Assembly: GCA_037975125.1 (NCBI GenBank)
Contig: JAJQOW010000210.1
Span: 62,001-126,000, forward strand
Length of the DNA stretch: 64,000 nt
DNA from: Latrodectus hesperus
Lineage: Eukaryota > Arthropoda > Arachnida > Araneae > Theridiidae
Direction of reading: 5' to 3'
The notes beneath the pieces were generated by a model. That model saw nothing but the letters and a program-made list of their open reading frames with translations, was not told the origin of the DNA and searched no databases. The position numbers and the translations under genes are program-made. Within the stretch, counting starts at the first letter, position 1; each line of letters opens with the position of its first letter. This document shows, piece by piece, positions 61,017-64,000 of this stretch.

Positions 61017-62144
61017 TTAATCTCTAAACCTTACTGGTTGTTTTATTTTTCGACCACACCTGGAAGTTGTTTGATTATTAATTGGAAGGTGTGGATATCT
61101 GTGATCTGAATTCTCATCAGTCAGTTTAGCTTGTGCCTGCTTGTTAACTTTGTCCATGACCAACAATATCTGCATTAATTGTTGTAATTCTTTATCATGC
61201 GCTTGCTTTTCTGCTATAGTATCATAGTCAATGATCGAGACAGATTCAATTCGTGATAAAGCATCAGCACCGACATTATCTGTTCCTAGAATATGATCTA
61301 TATTAGTGGAAAATTCAGAAATATATTGTAGTTGTAGTAGCTGCCTTGGTGATGCTTTTTCATTTTTCTGTCGAAATGCAAACGTGAGAGGCTTGTGATC
61401 AATATAGATTCTGAAATCCTTGCCTTCTAACGGACGTTTGAAGTGTTTTATAGAAAGGTATATTCCCAACAGTTCTCTGTCGTAGATACTATACTTTCTC
61501 AGTGTATCATTCAGTTTCTTGGAGTAGAAAGCTATTGGCTTCCAGCTATTATTTTCATACTGTTGAAGTACTGAGCCAACTGCAAAATTTGATGCATCAG
61601 TGCAAAGTGATAAAGGCAATCCATTTCTTGGAAATGATAGAAGATCAGCTTCAGAAAGGTCAGCTTTACATTTTTCAATGCTCCTTATTGTGTCATCAGT
61701 CCAAGGCACTTTTCTGCGGTCCTTCTTTCTTGCTCTTTTCAGCAGTTCATGCAGAGGTGCTTGGGTCTTTGCTGTATCCTTCAGGTATCTTCTATAAAAG
61801 TTTATCACACCAAGAAATGATCGCAAGTCATGAATAGTTGATCGTAATTTGTAGTTTGTAATGGCTTCAATTTTATCCGGTAATGGGCGAGAACCTTCTG
61901 CAGTGATTAGATATCCCAAATATTCAACTTGGTCAAATCCCATCACTGATTTGGAAATATTAATCCGAAGTCCATATTGCTGTAATCTTTCAAATACCAT
62001 ATTTAGATGTTTCTTATGTTCTTCTTCTGAAGAGGAAGCCACAAGTACATCATCAAGATAAGGAAATACAAAATCCAGCCCAAATAGTATTTCCGTAATG
62101 AAACGCTGGAAGGTTGAAGGTGCATTTTTCAAACCAAAACTCAT
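61017..62144 (-). pseudogene. Gypsy pol: reverse transcriptase and RNase H, integrase deleted
   Basis: Open for 375 codons. MSFGLKNAPSTFQRFITEIL and FVFPYLDDVLVAS (YLDD active site) are reverse transcriptase. LGVINFYRRYLKDTAKTQAP is the tether; LSLCTDASNFAVGSVLQQY and YSIYDRELLGIYLSIKHF are RNase H, ending TDNVGADALSRIES. In a complete element integrase would follow. Instead, about 60 codons later the frame ends in CGRKIKQPVRFRD, the usual extreme C-terminus of such polyproteins. An in-frame deletion near 61130-61190 therefore removed integrase. The N-terminal part of reverse transcriptase lies upstream in broken frames. Confidence 0.88.
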
Positions 62145-62447
62145 TACATTGAACTCTTATAGCCCAAATGGAGTGGTTATGGCATTTTTTCTTTATCATT
62201 CTCAGCAATAGGTATCTGATAGTATATTAGAAAAAATTATTTTATCTTTCAGGATATAGTGGATAATCTCAATTCCAGGAATTGGATAACTATCTGGCAC
62301 TGTTTGTGCATTTAATCGCCACATGGTCTTAATGTGCCATCCTTCTTATTTACTAGGTGTAGTGGACTAGCCCACTGAGATTTAGAGGTTCTGATAATGT
62401 CATTATCCAGCATTAACTGAAATTCCTGCTTTGCCAGCTTCAATTTA
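62145..62447 (-). pseudogene. Gypsy pol: reverse transcriptase fingers, frameshifted
   Basis: Fragments of the expected text (IPIAENDKEKMP, then a TTPFGL-like piece before FNVMSFGLKN, and LAKQEFQLMLDNDIIRTSKS in 62360-62440) are spread over frames with stops. The catalytic TLDL-type Asp block is not recoverable by eye. Confidence 0.6.
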
Positions 62448-63017
62448 TCAGGTGCTAGTTGTCTCGCCTTTGAATAAACTGGTTGGCCAGTTGTATTGAT
62501 ATGGTGCTCTACACCATGCTTGCTTCACAACTCTGTTTACCAAATTAGGTTTAGTTAAGTCAGGGTAGGATTTAAGCAAGTAGAAATATTTGGAGGTTTC
62601 GTTGACAGCACTGAGATCATAATTTCCTTGGATAGAACCAACTCCCCCTTTTGTTGAAAGGTTTGTTGCTCCGTCGATTAATTTCCTGTGGTATATATCT
62701 ATTAATAATTTAAACTTTTGGAGAAAATCAGCACCTATGATTCCTTGGTTAAACTTGGCAACAATGAATGACCACTGAAATGGGCATCTTAAGCTTAGGT
62801 TCAGTGTTATCATTTTCACACCATATGTTAATATCTCTGGGTCATTTGCAGCATATAATTTATATTTAGAGACTTGGCACTCACCTTTTGTTTTACTCCA
62901 AGGAAGAATTGAAACATCGGCTCCACTATCAACAAGAAATTTGCAACCAATTCCTCTATCCCTGACAAATAACTGGTATTTGCGCCCCAACATTTCAGCA
63001 GCAGGACTCGCCGCCAC
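62448..63017 (-). pseudogene. Gypsy pol: aspartic protease
   Basis: 189 codons. YQLFVRDRGIGCKFLVDSGA with DVSILPWSK gives the D-S-G active-site loop; FIVAKFNQGIIGADFLQKFK carries the second retropepsin signature (I-I-G-x-D-F-L). It ends where the frame is lost (VNRVVKQAWCRAPYQYNWP) just before the reverse transcriptase. It would cleave the element's polyprotein. Confidence 0.85.
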
Positions 63018-63019
63018 GT

Positions 63020-63274
63020 CTAATGCTGGGACTGGTTTCCCGACTCATTCCAACTACATGGCTGTATGCATTTGTCGGGGAGGCATTTCTTCCCGAATTT
63101 TAAATGGCAATAGCAGAATTTCCCTAGTGGATTGTAGTGGCATCTCGATTTAGAACAACTCCCACTCCTCTGATGGTGACGAGGGCTACGTCTCCGGGAC
63201 TTCTGCTGCAGCTTCATTGAGGAAATTTGGCATTCGAGTGAAGCAATTTTAGCCAGGAGTTGGTCCACTACCAC
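63020..63274 (-). pseudogene. Gypsy gag C-terminus (cysteine motif)
   Basis: Contains a coiled-coil-like start (LLAKIASLECQISSMKLQQK), a basic stretch (SRRRSPRHHQRSG) and CYCHLKFGKKCLPDKCIQPC. The last is the variant knuckle C-x-x-H-x-x-F-G-x-x-A-x-x-C-x-x-P-C found in arthropod gypsy gag in place of CCHC. It lies in a different frame from both its neighbours. Confidence 0.8.
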
Positions 63275-63407
63275 AGAGTCCTACTGTACTGCTGCAACAT
63301 CCATTGTTCTCGGTCCCATCTCTGTGATCTCATCAGCCATAATTGCTAGTTTATCAAGGTTTTCTTCACTAACGATGATCACCCCTTGACTGAATCTGGC
63401 ATCTTAT

Positions 63408-63806
63408 CTAGCCACACAAGGTGTGCAATGCTTTTTCTGAAACGTCAGTACCAACAAGAGCACGCATTTTTCTGAGGAGTTGACTCGGTAGCAGGTCCCC
63501 TAACTCAAGTCCAGTTAGAAGCAGTTTTATATTTTTGTTTTCACTTTCAACGAAAATTTGCAACAGTCGTTTCTTTGCTTCCGAATATTTGTTTGGAGAA
63601 GGATCCTTCACAATGTCCCAAATATCATCAAGAATTTTCGGTTCTAATTGAGTGACGAAGTGGCTAAACATACTCTCCTCCGAGGTAATTCTACAGATCT
63701 TGAACTGCGCTTCAACATTTTAAAACCATATTTCATGTTTGTCGAACCAGAACAGCCGTACATTTATACTCACGCAACTTGCTTCTAATGTTTCCGTGTC
63801 AGGCAT
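63408..63806 (-). pseudogene. Gypsy gag N-terminal and capsid part, in-frame stop
   Basis: ATG at 63806 gives MPDTETLEASCVSINVRLFW, followed by FDKHEIWF and a TAA (63720-63722) where relatives read on. After it the capsid text continues (MFSHFVTQLEPKILDDIWDI, KRLLQIFVESENKNIKLLLT, LPSQLLRKMRALVG) to a stop at 63408-63410. Confidence 0.8.
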
Positions 63807-63848
63807 TTTGAATTATAAAGCAGATTGAAATCACATCCTGGTCACAAA

Positions 63849-64000
63849 TTATTAGAGGGATTGTTCATTCGTATTTAGTTTATTAGATTGCGTGATGCTC
63901 AAAATAACTCAACAAGGTTCAGCATCTAATGGATATTTTATTAAGCGCACAGCATCGATCTATCAGCGAAGCAACTAAACATGGCGCTCAAAAACATGTT
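63849..64000 (-). repeat. Gypsy 5' LTR (partial, runs off the window)
   Basis: Begins TTATTAGAGGGATTGTTCAT on the + strand and matches the left LTR segment. It contains the uninterrupted site GCGAAGCAACTAAACATGGC (63965-63984), proving that the non-LTR element in the other LTR is a later insertion. Adjacent internal sequence (minus strand) starts TTTGTGACCAGGATGTG, the primer-site position, whose tRNA I cannot name. Confidence 0.93.

Larger units (their letters stand above)
53858..64000 (-). mobile_element. Gypsy-type LTR retrotransposon (minus strand, runs off right edge), interrupted by a non-LTR element
   Basis: The left (3') LTR is split into 53858-53990 and 59481-59792 (about 445 bp in total). 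The right (5') LTR begins at 63849 and leaves the window. The LTR termini read, on the minus strand, AGTAATG...CTCTAATAA. A purine-rich tract GGTGAGGG adjoins the left LTR. Internal region 59793-63848 carries gag, protease and reverse transcriptase/RNase H remnants on the minus strand, all frame-broken, with integrase missing. No env-like gene is present. Confidence 0.9.

Noticed and set aside
53858..64000. Gypsy element as an endogenous retrovirus with an envelope gene
   Set aside because: No env-like frame exists between pol and the 3' LTR; that 1.2 kb is non-coding.

Overview
This is a piece of a eukaryotic nuclear genome: AT-rich, intron-bearing and crowded with transposable elements. The element types (tRNA-derived SINEs, RNase H-bearing non-LTR elements, BEL/Pao with a tRNA-Lys primer site, gypsy, Tc1/mariner) point to an arthropod. 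The look of several families suggests a chelicerate, probably a spider; that last step rests on remembered resemblance, not on a search.

Host gene. Only one host gene can be supported. It is on the + strand, an SLC22-type (organic cation/carnitine transporter-like) major facilitator. Nine exons run from 1052 to 42482 with GT-AG borders and phases that agree at every junction. They encode 459 residues once a single extra A in exon 4 is discounted. The first ~100 residues must come from exons upstream of the window. Exon 4 (10068-10195) carries a one-base insertion in an A run; as written this breaks the reading frame.

Introns. They hold a perfect 83-bp inverted repeat upstream of the first visible exon (257-435), a ~153-bp tandem repeat (1899-2255), Tc1 and mariner remnants (3.7, 27.7, 28.1, 33.3 kb) and long (TA)n tracts. 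They also hold at least three SINE insertions and a DNA transposon with long terminal inverted repeats (about 13.3-17.2 kb). That transposon contains a SINE, which in turn holds a 5'-truncated LINE flanked by a 12-bp duplication. The last intron (12.7 kb) carries a nearly complete but broken non-LTR retrotransposon (about 35.2-41.3 kb).

Downstream of the host gene (43-64 kb) is almost entirely transposon. In order: a 5'-truncated non-LTR element on the minus strand (44.1-46.2 kb), a Tc1 fragment and a SINE. Next comes a structurally complete BEL/Pao element (47845-52670) with identical 309-bp LTRs, a 5-bp target duplication and an integrase deletion. Last is a gypsy element on the minus strand starting at 53858 and running off the right edge. 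The left LTR of this gypsy element is split by a full-length minus-strand non-LTR element (53991-59469) flanked by an exact 11-bp duplication; the intact LTR at 63849-64000 shows the unoccupied site.

No prokaryotic-type system, CRISPR array or viral genome is visible. The most unusual items are the long-TIR transposon with reiterated subterminal motifs, the nested insertions that allow relative dating, the two LTR elements that both lost integrase sequence in frame, and the perfect hairpin at the left edge.
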